Assembly: GCF_010993705.1 (NCBI RefSeq)
Contig: NZ_WOFO01000004.1
Span: 62,001-126,000 of the forward strand
Direction: 5' to 3'
Source of the DNA: Cyclobacterium sp. SYSU L10401
GTDB taxonomy: Bacteria; Bacteroidota; Bacteroidia; Cytophagales; Cyclobacteriaceae
Length of the DNA stretch: 64,000 nucleotides
Part shown: piece after piece, positions 55,040 through 64,000 of the stretch
Numbering within the stretch: the first letter of the stretch is position 1
How the letters are laid out: every line of letters starts with the position of its first letter
Position numbers and translations under genes: made by a program
The notes under the pieces: generated by a model
Seen by the model: only the letters and a program-made list of their open reading frames with translations
What the model was told of the DNA's origin: nothing
Databases searched by the model: none

Positions 55040-56518
55040 TCAATGCGTTACCTTAGTCAGACTGGGAGATTGCGGGTTTTCCTGGTCCTGGCCGTCATTG
55101 CTGTAAGGAATACTTCCGTGTGCTGCCGGCTCAAGATTCCACCTATCTATGTACCATTGGGCAGGTTTAAATTCATCCCCAATCTTACCCAGTAATTTCC
55201 AGAGTTGCTGATCCAGTTTATCCACTAAAGCTTTGTGGGATGGATCCCCTGCAAGGTTGTGCATCTGCAACGGATCCTTTGTATCATCAAATAATAACCA
55301 GGGCCCGTCCAGATCGCGGGCATAGGTATAGCGGGAGGTTTTGACGGCCCTGTATTCCTTGTCATACTCCCCTCCTACTCCCCAGGGAGACAGCTTCATG
55401 TACAGCACTGCATGGTCTTTGATTTCCGTATTTTCGGTAATTAGCTCAGAGAGATCGTCTCCTTCATAGGAAGAAGGAATGGGCAGATCCAGCATACCAA
55501 AGATGGTAGGGAAAATATCCGGGGTGGTAATGGGGGTTTCTACTGTTCTTCCGGTTTTACCATGCAAGTCAGGGTACCGAATTAAAAAGGGTACCCTGGA
55601 TGCTTCCGCCAGTGCCACCTGTTTGGCCTTTGCCCGTACCCCGTGAGCCCCCATCATTTCACCATGGTCTGAAGTAAATACGATCAGGGTATTTTCGCTG
55701 ACTCCCAATTCTTCCAGGCTGGAAAGTAATTTCCCAATGCTGATATCCAAAGCCTCACAATGGGCATAATAACCCTGTGCTTCAATTTTAAGGTCCTCCA
55801 CCATAGATGCTGGTACGTTGTCCGGAAGGACGATATCCTCCAGGGGATAGTTTTTCTTCAACTCCTCCGGAGCGGTATGGTGCGGAAAGTGAGGGGTGCC
55901 ATAGGAAATAAACAAGGCAAAGGGTTTTTCTTTTCCCACCTGATTTGCTATGTATTGCTGCGCATCCCTGGTTTGGGCATAGGTATCATAGCCCTCCCAA
56001 TAAAGCTTTTCATCGGAATTTCCCGCATAATAATGAGAGTGATTGTAATTATGGTCGCATTCAGCCACTTTCCAGTACTCAAATCCCCTGCGCCTGTTGG
56101 GAGGGATAAATGAATGCCTGCCATGGCCGTCCAGGTGCCATTTACCGATATATCCAGTGATGTATCCCCGATCTGCCAGGGCATCCCCTAATCCGTATTC
56201 TGACAGGGGCAGGTGCAGGTCATTTAAAAACATTCCGGTGGTGGTGGGGTACTTGCCGGTCATCAGAGCTGCCCGGTAAGGTGTGCACACCGGCATCACG
56301 GATACGGCATTGCGAAAATTATAGCTCTCCTGAGCCAGTTTGTCCAGGTTAGGGGTATTTACATTGGCGTCGCCAGCATAGCCCGGAGCCGATGCCCGCA
56401 TTTGATCCGCTAAAATATAAATGATATTTGGCTTTTTTTGCTGCGCTGCAATAGTGCCGCAAAAAGCGATACATACAAAAATGGGGAAAAGGATTTTCTG
56501 GTACGTGCGTAAATTCAT
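55040..56518 (-). CDS. S1 family sulfatase (CTPYR type)
   Basis: The 492-aa protein has a Sec signal ending at AAQQ without a clear lipobox Cys, so it is probably periplasmic and soluble. The core has YILADQMRASAPGY (the second metal Asp is Gln), maturation motif CTPYR (Cys 78), FTSDHGEMMGAHG, and a C-terminal YTYARDLDGPWLLFDDTKDP. The motif differs from CxPSR by Tyr at the fourth position, a variant known among planctomycete and Bacteroidota sulfatases. It follows the GH106 gene after 10 bp. Confidence 0.92.
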   Translation of the reverse strand: MNLRTYQKILFPIFVCIAFCGTIAAQQKKPNIIYILADQMRASAPGYAGDANVNTPNLDKLAQESYNFRNAVSVMPVCTPYRAALMTGKYPTTTGMFLNDLHLPLSEYGLGDALADRGYITGYIGKWHLDGHGRHSFIPPNRRRGFEYWKVAECDHNYNHSHYYAGNSDEKLYWEGYDTYAQTRDAQQYIANQVGKEKPFALFISYGTPHFPHHTAPEELKKNYPLEDIVLPDNVPASMVEDLKIEAQGYYAHCEALDISIGKLLSSLEELGVSENTLIVFTSDHGEMMGAHGVRAKAKQVALAEASRVPFLIRYPDLHGKTGRTVETPITTPDIFPTIFGMLDLPIPSSYEGDDLSELITENTEIKDHAVLYMKLSPWGVGGEYDKEYRAVKTSRYTYARDLDGPWLLFDDTKDPLQMHNLAGDPSHKALVDKLDQQLWKLLGKIGDEFKPAQWYIDRWNLEPAAHGSIPYSNDGQDQENPQSPSLTKVTH

Positions 56519-56528
56519 GTGCCTGTCT

Positions 56529-59405
56529 TTAATTAATGAAAATAATCTCTGATTTGCCCATCAAGCCGGAAGGCAATAAGGGGGAATCCTGATTGAATTT
56601 TACTTTTGCGTTAGTTTGGGTATAGGGCTTTTTATCTGAATTCCTGACATCTCCCACAATCCGATTGTTCCAGGCATTGCAGACTCGAACGGTGATGGTA
56701 TTGGATCCGGTTTTCAGGAAAGGAGTAATGCGGACGGTATAGGGAGGTAACCAGGCTATGCCACAATCATTGCCATTTACAACCACCTGGGCCATTTCCT
56801 GAACGGCTTCAAAAGCGACAAAAGCTTCTGTATCGGCAGACAGCATTTCGTCATCCACCGTAAAATCCCTGGAGTAAGTGGCTGTTCCGGAATAAAATTG
56901 TGCCCCTTCCTCCTCCAACTCAGTCCAACTGACGAGTTTCTCCATTTGCAAAACCTCAGGACCACCCCAATCAGGATTAAAACCAAGGGACCACTGCGTA
57001 GAAATATCCATGGTCCCGGCTGTTTCATTTCCAATTCCTTTGGTAAAACCAAATTGCAAGTCGGTAGAAATGCCCGTATCTTTTCCTTTGCTTGCAGTTT
57101 GCCGGAACACCACAAACCTTGATGCCAGTGGATCCAGAACCAATTCAACTTGTATACCTCCTGTCACTTTTGAAAATTTTATATCTCTTTGCACCATTCC
57201 TGATGCAGGACCCCATATTTCAGGTACACTGTTTCCATCGACCCGGAATTTGATGTTGATTTTTTCCTGCTTTTCACTGCTATTGGAAACGAAGTAAATG
57301 TCTTCCTTTTTCGTTTGCCTGTGCACAAAATCAATGTGCAGGTCGTGGTTATCAATTCCTTTCACCTCAAAGTCAGGAGTAATAGAAAGCTCCTCCAGCA
57401 CTTCTTTAGCTGATTTCCCCCAGTAGACAGTGCCTTTTCCGTAGGTATTCGAAAAAACGGACTCCCCATCTATGCCTCCCCAAATCTTATCGGCCATTTC
57501 CTTTACCTCATCATCACAATCCGGATAGCCCTTCAGGGATGTAGCTCTTTCAGGCTTTCTGCCAACAACTACCGCTCCACTGGAAATCAGTTGCTCCAGC
57601 CGCTTCAATACCTCGAGGGAAATGTCCTTGCGGTCAGGAAGCACCAATAGCTTGTAGGTCTGCCCTTCCGGCAACACCAGTTGCCCGTTCTCAGTATTCA
57701 GTCTGGTTCGGATCACTTCTTCATTGATGTAATCGTACTCATAGCCCGGTAATTTCCCGGGATGAACGGGCTTTGTTCTTCCACAATGCGGACATTTGGT
57801 GTCATCGTCAAAATAATCCGGAAACAGGCCGGGCATATCCGGGGTATAGTTGGGGTCCAGCCGTTTGGGAGGCACCAGGTTGGGAGCATCATCACCGTAA
57901 TACAAAAGCACATCTGCCACAAAATTACCTTGTCGCAACAAATAAGAGCTTCTGGCAATATAATCCATAAATGGCTTCGCCATCTCCCACCAGGTAGCAT
58001 TGACATTGACATGTTCTCCGGCATGATATACAAATCCGGGCTTACCGGCTATTTCCGGGTTATGGGAGAAGGTGTGAAATACGATCTGGTTCAGCCCCTC
58101 ACAAAAAGCTATATCGATTAGTTGCTTAAAATCGGTGGGTCCGTGTTGCCAGTGATTCCAGCCTGTAAGTGACTCTGCAGCCACTACCTCCTTTCCATAA
58201 ATATGGGCAGCACTGGCAGCTTCTTTGGTTACCCAGTGCCGCTGCCGGTTCCAGAATTCCCCCATGGGGATATGGGAATGCCCCAGGGCTTTTAATGGCT
58301 CTACCCTTGGACTTCCCCCGTGGCCAGCCTCTGTGAGCGTTTGCATACCCTTTTCATCGGCTATTTCTACCGTTTGAGCATAGTGATTCTCGATCAGCAA
58401 ATCACTTACCATGCGCCTGTAATCGGCTTCAAACCTGACCTGAATCAGGGAATCGGCATGATGAAATCCGTGAAGTAATGGAAGAAAAGGCCTGGGATCA
58501 TAACCGTACCTGTTTTCAAATTCCTGCAAAAACCCCGGTGTCCAGTCCAGCATTTGCCAGACCTCATAGCTGTCAAGAAAAATAAACTTCATTTGTTTTT
58601 CCTCGGTACTGATCTGGTCTAGCCTGGAAAAAAATGCATCAAAATGATTTTCCGTGGCCTGCCTGCTCAAATGGTCAATAATTAAACCCTTTGAGTTTGG
58701 ACTAGGGACCACCAAAGGCTGCATGGTGTTGCAACTAAAAAAAGTAAGTATTTCCCAACGGCCTTCCGGCACAGTGAATTCCACTGCTTCGCCATCCTGC
58801 TCCATTTCTGAAAATAGAATGATTTCTTCCGGAACATACTTCTTTTCCGGATTTTGAGGTATAGCCACTACCGTAACCTTATCACAATTTTCAGCTGGAC
58901 CACTGGGTAATTCCGGCTTTTGAACAGCCAATCTGATTTTGGAGGGCCCTTCTACCGATTCAGATGAACTTAATAGTGATTTACTCCCATCCGATGTGGC
59001 TACCCATTCTCCGCCGGAGTTCCAGCTACTGGCGGAACTGATACCCAGGTCGAGGCCCAGTGAATGGCTTTTGTCTAAAGCCAGGGATAGGTAATGGAGT
59101 GATTCAGGGCCCAGAAAGGCAGGGCCTTCAGGAATCATATCATCCGGGTTGATAAGCGAACCAATATCCCAGATAATAGCTCCCCTCAAACCTTTATCTT
59201 TTATTTCTTCTAATTCGTAACCTAGTTTTACTGTGTCGATATGCCCATTCATCCAGGTCCACAAGGCAAGAGGTCTGTATTCATTAGGCGGACTAAGGAA
59301 GGTCTCTTCCATAAGAAGGGTTTCCGGCTTTGTTTCGGCCGGTGAACAGGCCAAAAATGAAAAATGAAAAATTAATACTAACAGAAAGAACAGCATCACG
59401 ACCAT
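56529..59405 (-). CDS. Alpha-L-rhamnosidase, GH106 family lipoprotein
   Basis: About 958 aa from the ATG at 59405, where a lipoprotein signal (SFLAC) begins. GH106 features are an N-terminal barrel with RPLALWTWMNGHID and LRGAIIWDIGS, IFLDSYEVWQMLDWTPGF, MQTLTEAGHGGSPRVEPL, and KEVVAAESLTGWNHWQHGP, followed by beta domains and a C-terminal jelly roll (VVNGNDCGIAWLPPY). GH106 hydrolyses alpha-L-rhamnosides by inversion. Within the barrel-to-beta linker the segment KCPHCGRTKPVHPGKL resembles half of a zinc ribbon. It is the first gene of the operon with three sulfatases. Confidence 0.88.
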   Translation of the reverse strand: MVVMLFFLLVLIFHFSFLACSPAETKPETLLMEETFLSPPNEYRPLALWTWMNGHIDTVKLGYELEEIKDKGLRGAIIWDIGSLINPDDMIPEGPAFLGPESLHYLSLALDKSHSLGLDLGISSASSWNSGGEWVATSDGSKSLLSSSESVEGPSKIRLAVQKPELPSGPAENCDKVTVVAIPQNPEKKYVPEEIILFSEMEQDGEAVEFTVPEGRWEILTFFSCNTMQPLVVPSPNSKGLIIDHLSRQATENHFDAFFSRLDQISTEEKQMKFIFLDSYEVWQMLDWTPGFLQEFENRYGYDPRPFLPLLHGFHHADSLIQVRFEADYRRMVSDLLIENHYAQTVEIADEKGMQTLTEAGHGGSPRVEPLKALGHSHIPMGEFWNRQRHWVTKEAASAAHIYGKEVVAAESLTGWNHWQHGPTDFKQLIDIAFCEGLNQIVFHTFSHNPEIAGKPGFVYHAGEHVNVNATWWEMAKPFMDYIARSSYLLRQGNFVADVLLYYGDDAPNLVPPKRLDPNYTPDMPGLFPDYFDDDTKCPHCGRTKPVHPGKLPGYEYDYINEEVIRTRLNTENGQLVLPEGQTYKLLVLPDRKDISLEVLKRLEQLISSGAVVVGRKPERATSLKGYPDCDDEVKEMADKIWGGIDGESVFSNTYGKGTVYWGKSAKEVLEELSITPDFEVKGIDNHDLHIDFVHRQTKKEDIYFVSNSSEKQEKINIKFRVDGNSVPEIWGPASGMVQRDIKFSKVTGGIQVELVLDPLASRFVVFRQTASKGKDTGISTDLQFGFTKGIGNETAGTMDISTQWSLGFNPDWGGPEVLQMEKLVSWTELEEEGAQFYSGTATYSRDFTVDDEMLSADTEAFVAFEAVQEMAQVVVNGNDCGIAWLPPYTVRITPFLKTGSNTITVRVCNAWNNRIVGDVRNSDKKPYTQTNAKVKFNQDSPLLPSGLMGKSEIIFIN

Positions 59406-59874
59406 TTTCCTGCCGGTTAATTCAATTTTGAACAAGTTTGAAATTTTTGGACCCAAGGGATTGAAGTAAATGATCTTAGAACGGTAAAAGTAAGCTGAAG
59501 TACCTGATTAATCTTCCACCATCTTAGCAAATAAGCATGGTATTTTAACACGTTTTCAAGACTGGAATCAACTAAAAAAATTTAACCATTGAGCGTACAT
59601 CAAAGCACAAATGCGCATTGCGGGAGGTCAACAATGTATCCATTGGATGAGAATAAGGACAAATCGAAACCGAAGGGTTGGCAGGGCAAAATCGAAATAT
59701 GACTGCGTAAAACCGAAGGGTGACTGACCTAAGTCGAAAGGTGGCTGACCGGAGTCGAAGCGTGGCTAAGTGGAGTCCAAAGGTGGCTGAGCGGAGTCGA
59801 AAGGTAGCTGAGCGGAGTCGAAGCCATCTTCCCCCAAATAGTAATTACCAGTTACCTGGTGGGTTTATATTGGA
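59406..59874. other. Intergenic region upstream of the GH106 operon
   Basis: The stretch of about 470 bp holds the 21-bp tandem repeats at 59674-59823 and presumably the promoter of the GH106-sulfatase operon. An open frame through the repeats encodes a low-complexity Arg/Ser peptide and is not a gene. Confidence 0.5.
59674..59823. repeat. 21-bp tandem repeat array
   Basis: Five clear 21-bp units at 59719-59823 follow the pattern GGTGGCTGAGCGGAGTCGAAA. One or two decayed units lie before them, to about 59674. Each unit contains TGGCT, and the last unit is followed by AGCCA, so small hairpins can form. Words like GAGCGGAGTCGAAG are widespread intergenic repeats in Bacteroidota. Confidence 0.75.
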
Positions 59875-60975
59875 TTACTTCCTGAAAGTAATAATAAATC
59901 TTGTGCCATTATTGGGTTCACTTTCAATATCGATTTTCCCACCCAGGGAGGTGACATGGTTATGGACCAAATATAAACCTATACCTTTGCTGTCTGCATT
60001 GTTATGGAAGGTTTCCCTGAAACCGAAAATCTTATCGCCTATGCGCTCCATATCGAAACCTATGCCATTATCCTCAAAAACCAACTGTGTGGAACCATTG
60101 CTAATCCTAGTCGAAACCATGATAATGGCATGGCTGCCAGGCTTGGCATATTTAATGGAGTTGGTAAACATATTCAAGAATATACTTTCCAAATAGGCTC
60201 CATTGAATTTCACCTGATCCGTTGCAGAAAAATCAGCCATTATTTTGGTGTTGGAGATTTCAATCAGTGATTTAATGGAGTTTTTTACCTTGCCCATGAC
60301 TTCATGGAGATCGAGCTGTTCAACCAGTACAGTCAGGACGTCCTTCTGACTCAGGTTGTCCACATAGGTGTCGAGGGTGTTTTTCAGGCCCGCAGTAGAA
60401 TGCTTCATCAATTCAATAAACTCAAGTATTTCAGAAGGCTCCATCCTTGATTCTTCTAAAATACTGAAAATGGAAAGCAGGTTATTGACCGGTGACCGCA
60501 AATCATGAGAGGTCGTGAAAGTAAGTTCTTTCAATTTTTCATTGGACTGGGTGAGTTTGGCAATGAGCGCATTTCTATCCGCCTCCAGTTTCTTTTTATG
60601 GGTAATGTTTTTGGCTACCGCATAGATTAGCCCTTCTTCCTTGGCTGGTACAGAGGTCCAGGACAGCCAAATGATATCGCCTGAATGGGTAATGTACCTG
60701 TTTTCAAAATTTAGCAGGGGAGTTCCATCTGATATGATATAATTCCGGGTTTCCACCGTAGCCTCCAAATCCTCCTGATGAACAAATGAATTGATGGGCC
60801 TGCCGTATAAGATTTCATCCGGATACCCCAGTACTTTTTTTAGTGCCGGATTGATGCGCTTAAAATAACCATCAAAACCTGCCACACCAAATAAGTCCAG
60901 TGACAATTCAAAAAACAACTCCATGTTAAACGAAGTCGTTTCATAGATATTCCCATTTTTTGAGTGACAATCCAT
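59875..60975 (-). CDS. PAS domain sensor histidine kinase
   Basis: The 366-aa cytosolic protein has a PAS domain (about 15-130, FKRINPALKKVLGY and a PAC-type IIWLSWTSVPAKEEG), a coiled linker, a HisKA-like dimerisation helix with TTSHDLRSPVNNLLS (phospho-acceptor His), and a HATPase domain with FLNMFTNSIKYAKPG (N box), VFEDNGIGFDME (G1) and KGIGLYLV (G2). It has no membrane helix and no adjacent response regulator, so its partner is unknown. It lies between the two parts of the second catabolic block, but a link to it is not shown. Confidence 0.92.
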   Translation of the reverse strand: MDCHSKNGNIYETTSFNMELFFELSLDLFGVAGFDGYFKRINPALKKVLGYPDEILYGRPINSFVHQEDLEATVETRNYIISDGTPLLNFENRYITHSGDIIWLSWTSVPAKEEGLIYAVAKNITHKKKLEADRNALIAKLTQSNEKLKELTFTTSHDLRSPVNNLLSIFSILEESRMEPSEILEFIELMKHSTAGLKNTLDTYVDNLSQKDVLTVLVEQLDLHEVMGKVKNSIKSLIEISNTKIMADFSATDQVKFNGAYLESIFLNMFTNSIKYAKPGSHAIIMVSTRISNGSTQLVFEDNGIGFDMERIGDKIFGFRETFHNNADSKGIGLYLVHNHVTSLGGKIDIESEPNNGTRFIITFRK

Positions 60976-61370
60976 AGCTGATTAAAAATTGAACCGGAAA
61001 AAATATTTTTGAAATAAATGCAAAAACACTTTTGTTTCAAATACATGCTGTTTCCGGCAATAAAAATATCAAATAATTTAAGCAATCTGTTATATTACGT
61101 GTTAAATTTGATAAAAGGCCATTATAAAAGATCAACTTTTTTAAAATAAAAAACCACTTTTCGCTTATCTATGTGGTATAATTCAATTTTTTAGGTTTAA
61201 AATGATTTTTTTACCCTATTAATTCATAAGCAAGAGCCCGAGCTTTAAGAAGTCCCAATTTTAAAATCAAAACCAATTCTTTTTCTTTTACAAGCTACGG
61301 ACTTCGTACTGCTTTTATAATTTCCAATAAATGGGGTCTGACCAACTGATGTATGCCTTATATTAAACCA
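60976..61370. other. Intergenic region, nothing recognised
   Basis: 395 bp, strongly AT-rich. It should contain the promoter of the histidine kinase gene and the 3' end of the sulfatase transcript. I see no gene, repeat or clear terminator. Confidence 0.5.
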
Positions 61371-63290
61371 TCACTTGTGTGTATCTATGCCAATACCACA
61401 AATGATCTGGGTTTGATCCAGGGCCATTCCGATAAACATGGGATAACTCCAGCTTTTGTACCTTCCCCAAATATCTCCTGCATATTTGGGAAATATTTCA
61501 TTCTGAATAACCGGTAAAAGTGGAGCTGCCTTCTCCCCTAACTGCCGCACGCTAATGGCCGCCTGCAGGACCTGAACTTCATCAGGTAATTTTAGCATGT
61601 TTTCCAAAACGGTAAAGGCAAGGGGATCATTTCCCCGCTTCACCATTACCTCAGCTGCTTTAATGGCAACTGCAGGTACTTCGTCCTGCATCAATTCCTT
61701 CAATTCCGGCATCACGGGTTCAATGGTACCCTCATAGGCATCCAATGCGATCAAGGACCAAAATCTTTGGGCAGCATCCCCGGCTTTAAAATAAGGTTCC
61801 AGTTCTTCTAATCCTGACACTTTTCCTACCATTTTAGCTGCTTCCAGTATCTTCTCAAATTCTTCTTTGGAGTAAGAGCGGGCCACTTCATACACACTAC
61901 TATTTTTGGTTCTGGCCTCCTGCATCATTATTCCTTCCGTGATCAGGCCGGTATCCCGGTTCCGTATCATCCACTCATCCAATTCACCGGTGAGCTTTTG
62001 AATCAAGCCGGCAAACTCAGGTCTGTCAATCAGGTTGGTTTGTTCCATTGGATCATTTTCCAAATCATAAAGCAGTTCTACTTCCTTGGCTGCAAACATC
62101 CTTTGTGCCGCATCCGGCAACTGTCCCCGATCCCTGATCCGGTTGATTTCTTCATAACTCCCGCCTTTATTAAAGATCAAAGCATTTTGGTAGTAAGGCA
62201 ACTGTGGCATAAAATGTCTGATATACAAATACCGGCCGTCATATACGGAACGGGAAACCTCATAACAATCATCAGCCCTGTCCCGGTAACCGAAAACATA
62301 TTCCTTTTCCACCGCCTCTTGGCCTAAAAATGGCTTCCCTTCCATCATTTCAGGCACCTTAGCTCCTGCCAGACTAATCACCGTGGGCGCAAAATCCACA
62401 AAGCCCACCTTGATATCGGTTTCAGCTCCGCGGATATGACTGACCAAATGCTGGTACTTTTCGGGTACGTGCAGGACAAAAGGGACCTGTAATCCGGCAT
62501 TATTCAGCCAGCGTTTGTGCCCTGGCAGCCCATGTCCATGATCTGAAAAAACGAAAATGATGGTTTCTTCCAACAGGCCGTCTTCTTCCAATTGAGACAG
62601 TAGCCTTGCCACTCCCCGATCAAAGACAGCGAGTAAATCATACATATGTGCCCAGATCTCTCTCATTTTAGGACTGTCTGGCAAATACGGAGGAAGCCTT
62701 ACCCGATCAGGGTCTGTAAACGCTGTCAATGATTCGGTATCTGATTTCCTTAAGGCATTGGTGGGGCCTTCATGGGTGATCATAAAGTTAAAAACACTGA
62801 AAAAGGGCTTGCCTTCCGGCCGGTTTCTCCAGTGGGCGGTACTGCTGCTTTCGTCCCATCTTCCCTCATGACTGAAATTATAATCCGTTTTCACATTGTT
62901 GCTGGTGTAATAGCCTGACTCCCGCATTACCTCAGGCAAAATTTTCATGGATTCGGGTACAGGGGTCTCGGATCGCAGGTGCTGGGAGCCCAGAGAAATG
63001 GCATACATGCCCGTAATCAACGTAGATCGGGCCGGGGCACAAATGGGTGCATTGGAAAAAGCCTTGTTGAACCTGATACTTCTTTCTGCCAACTGATCAA
63101 TGGCAGGGGTCCTGGCCAGGCTATCCCCATAGCAACCATAAATAGGACTCAGGTCTTCATGAGAAATCCATAGTATATTTGGCCGGTCCTGAGCATTTAC
63201 ATCATGCCCACAATTAAATACCCCAAGAATAAAGACCAGTAATAAAGGGTAGAAAAAACCGCATTTTCCAAAAATTTTATACCTGTTCAT
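61371..63290 (-). CDS. S1 family sulfatase lipoprotein with C-terminal HEAT-like repeats, paralogue
   Basis: The 639-aa protein has a lipoprotein signal (GVFNC). Its core contains LWISHEDLSPIYGCYGD (Glu-Asp at the metal site), the maturation motif CAPAR (Cys 84) with STLITGMY after it, and FSDHGHGLPGHKR. The C-terminal about 140 residues form HEAT-like helical repeats (QDEVPAVAIKAAEVMVKRG). Layout and many segments match the gene at 7543-9417. The partial glycoside hydrolase-like gene lies 67 bp upstream, so they are probably co-transcribed. Confidence 0.93.
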   Translation of the reverse strand: MNRYKIFGKCGFFYPLLLVFILGVFNCGHDVNAQDRPNILWISHEDLSPIYGCYGDSLARTPAIDQLAERSIRFNKAFSNAPICAPARSTLITGMYAISLGSQHLRSETPVPESMKILPEVMRESGYYTSNNVKTDYNFSHEGRWDESSSTAHWRNRPEGKPFFSVFNFMITHEGPTNALRKSDTESLTAFTDPDRVRLPPYLPDSPKMREIWAHMYDLLAVFDRGVARLLSQLEEDGLLEETIIFVFSDHGHGLPGHKRWLNNAGLQVPFVLHVPEKYQHLVSHIRGAETDIKVGFVDFAPTVISLAGAKVPEMMEGKPFLGQEAVEKEYVFGYRDRADDCYEVSRSVYDGRYLYIRHFMPQLPYYQNALIFNKGGSYEEINRIRDRGQLPDAAQRMFAAKEVELLYDLENDPMEQTNLIDRPEFAGLIQKLTGELDEWMIRNRDTGLITEGIMMQEARTKNSSVYEVARSYSKEEFEKILEAAKMVGKVSGLEELEPYFKAGDAAQRFWSLIALDAYEGTIEPVMPELKELMQDEVPAVAIKAAEVMVKRGNDPLAFTVLENMLKLPDEVQVLQAAISVRQLGEKAAPLLPVIQNEIFPKYAGDIWGRYKSWSYPMFIGMALDQTQIICGIGIDTHK

Positions 63291-63357
63291 TTCCTGTATT
63301 TATTATAGTCAATTTGTTATGGTTTTGTCTTTGACTGGATAAACCAACCATACCGTT

Positions 63358-64000
63358 TTACTCTTTCACCAATACGGCAATGGCCCCTGTATCCACCGGA
63401 CTGCGTAACTGTATTGCTTCACCACCTGAAACTTCCGATGCTGAGAGCCATTCCGCACCAGTAACAGAAAGCCACTGAAGGGAAGCATTACCTGTCAAAC
63501 TGCTTAAATCCAACATTACCTCTCCTCCCTGAGGAAAGTAAACCAGGTATTTTTCTCCTTCTTTTGCTGCGCAATACGCTTCATTTTCTTCTTTTTCGGA
63601 CAGTAAATCCATGCGGGGACTCAACTCCCAAAACTTCAGTTTTTCCTCTACTTTTCTCAAAGCCTTTAATGCATCAATAGAGGAAGCACTCAGGCCCAAA
63701 CCTGCTGGAGGCCGGTGAAACCTGCTGGAAGCAAAACCACCAATGATGTTTCTGAAAAAGGTTTCTACCGCGTGCTGCTCATCGATTTCTCTATTGGTCC
63801 AGGGGCTGGTCTCGCTGCCATAAATCTTGGTGCTATTGACCGGCCTGGGATTGGATTGGATGTAGTCAAAAATAAAGCGGGCATTGTCCCAGTTGAGCTG
63901 CCCTGTATTGTGACTGTTTTGGGACATGTCAATGTAGTCATAGCGTTCGGGGTGGTCAAGGGTTCGCCTGTGCATGTCGGATTTGATATCCCAGTCATCC
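63358..64000 (-). CDS. C-terminal part of a glycoside-hydrolase-like protein, truncated by the window edge
   Basis: The frame is open to the last base of the window, so only the C-terminal 214 residues are seen. The first part (ERYDYIDMSQNSHNTGQL, then PRPVNSTKIYGSETSPW and AVETFFRNIIGGFASSRFHRPP) matches the end of a DUF4038-type TIM barrel. The rest (SPRMDLLSEKEENEAYCAA, KYLVYFPQGGEVMLDL) matches the beta domain labelled collagen-binding, which often follows it. Related proteins include GH140 apiosidases. The exact family cannot be decided without the N-terminal part. Confidence 0.75.
   Translation of the reverse strand, partial: DDWDIKSDMHRRTLDHPERYDYIDMSQNSHNTGQLNWDNARFIFDYIQSNPRPVNSTKIYGSETSPWTNREIDEQHAVETFFRNIIGGFASSRFHRPPAGLGLSASSIDALKALRKVEEKLKFWELSPRMDLLSEKEENEAYCAAKEGEKYLVYFPQGGEVMLDLSSLTGNASLQWLSVTGAEWLSASEVSGGEAIQLRSPVDTGAIAVLVKE

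Noticed and set aside
59720-60196. 158-codon plus-strand frame through the tandem repeats
   Set aside because: It encodes repeat-derived Arg/Ser sequence and then runs antisense through the histidine kinase gene.
1-64000. CRISPR arrays, tRNA or rRNA genes, intact insertion sequences
   Set aside because: Looked for and not seen; the short tandem array at 59674-59823 has no spacers and is not CRISPR.

Overview
The window looks like a chromosomal segment of a marine, polysaccharide-degrading Bacteroidota, most likely order Cytophagales near Cyclobacteriaceae (Cyclobacterium, Algoriphagus or Echinicola-like). This is inferred from SusC/SusD pairs, a FecI-type sigma and a FecR anti-sigma, many lipoprotein family S1 sulfatases, Bacteroidota-type promoters (TTTG-N19-TAnnTTTG) and moderate GC. 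No rRNA, tRNA, CRISPR array, phage or intact insertion sequence was recognised.

Layout. 1-2.2 kb: an ECF sigma gene, a small membrane protein and a glycine-zipper lipoprotein. 2.6-19.7 kb: a polysaccharide utilisation locus (PUL) on the minus strand. It holds a GH78 rhamnosidase, a metallophosphoesterase, two sulfatases, SusD, SusC with an STN signalling domain, and FecR. A plus-strand TetR regulator and UGT-type glycosyltransferase sit inside it, with tandem operator palindromes. 19.9-25.5 kb: a redox group (membrane protein, DyP-type peroxidase, catalase-like protein, and a convergent FAD-linked lactone-oxidase-like protein).

25.6-28.5 kb is the most notable part. A perfect Bacteroidota promoter is followed by a clear TPP (THI-box) riboswitch and an apparent attenuator. 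These precede four tightly coupled genes: a SAM methyltransferase, a PurM/HypE-fold (AIR synthase-like) protein, a ThiE-like protein and a Trm112-like zinc protein. This is not a standard thiamine operon, although its leader is a thiamine-pyrophosphate switch. I propose it as an undescribed thiamine-linked synthesis or salvage system. A CASTOR/POLLUX-like ion channel gene follows, then a candidate small RNA with a strong terminator.

30.9-39 kb: mostly core metabolism (CoA-transferase plus crotonase, MATE exporter, ureohydrolase, SixA-like phosphatase, topA). 39-47.5 kb: small membrane proteins, one of them an apparently chimeric SRPBCC remnant; a ThuA-like protein; a TonB-dependent siderophore-type receptor with a PepSY protein; a four-Cys mini-protein; a DUF5996 protein; and a 156-bp MITE-like palindrome. 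47.8-64 kb: a second minus-strand catabolic block. It holds a GH106 rhamnosidase, three consecutive sulfatases, a DUF1080 protein, a beta-propeller/cupredoxin fusion, a PAS histidine kinase, another sulfatase, and a partial glycoside-hydrolase-like gene running off the end.

Taken together, two rhamnosidases of different families and six cysteine-type sulfatases suggest growth on a sulfated, rhamnose-containing algal polysaccharide. The substrate is inferred. No polysaccharide lyase, GH88/GH105 or sulfatase-maturating enzyme lies in the window.
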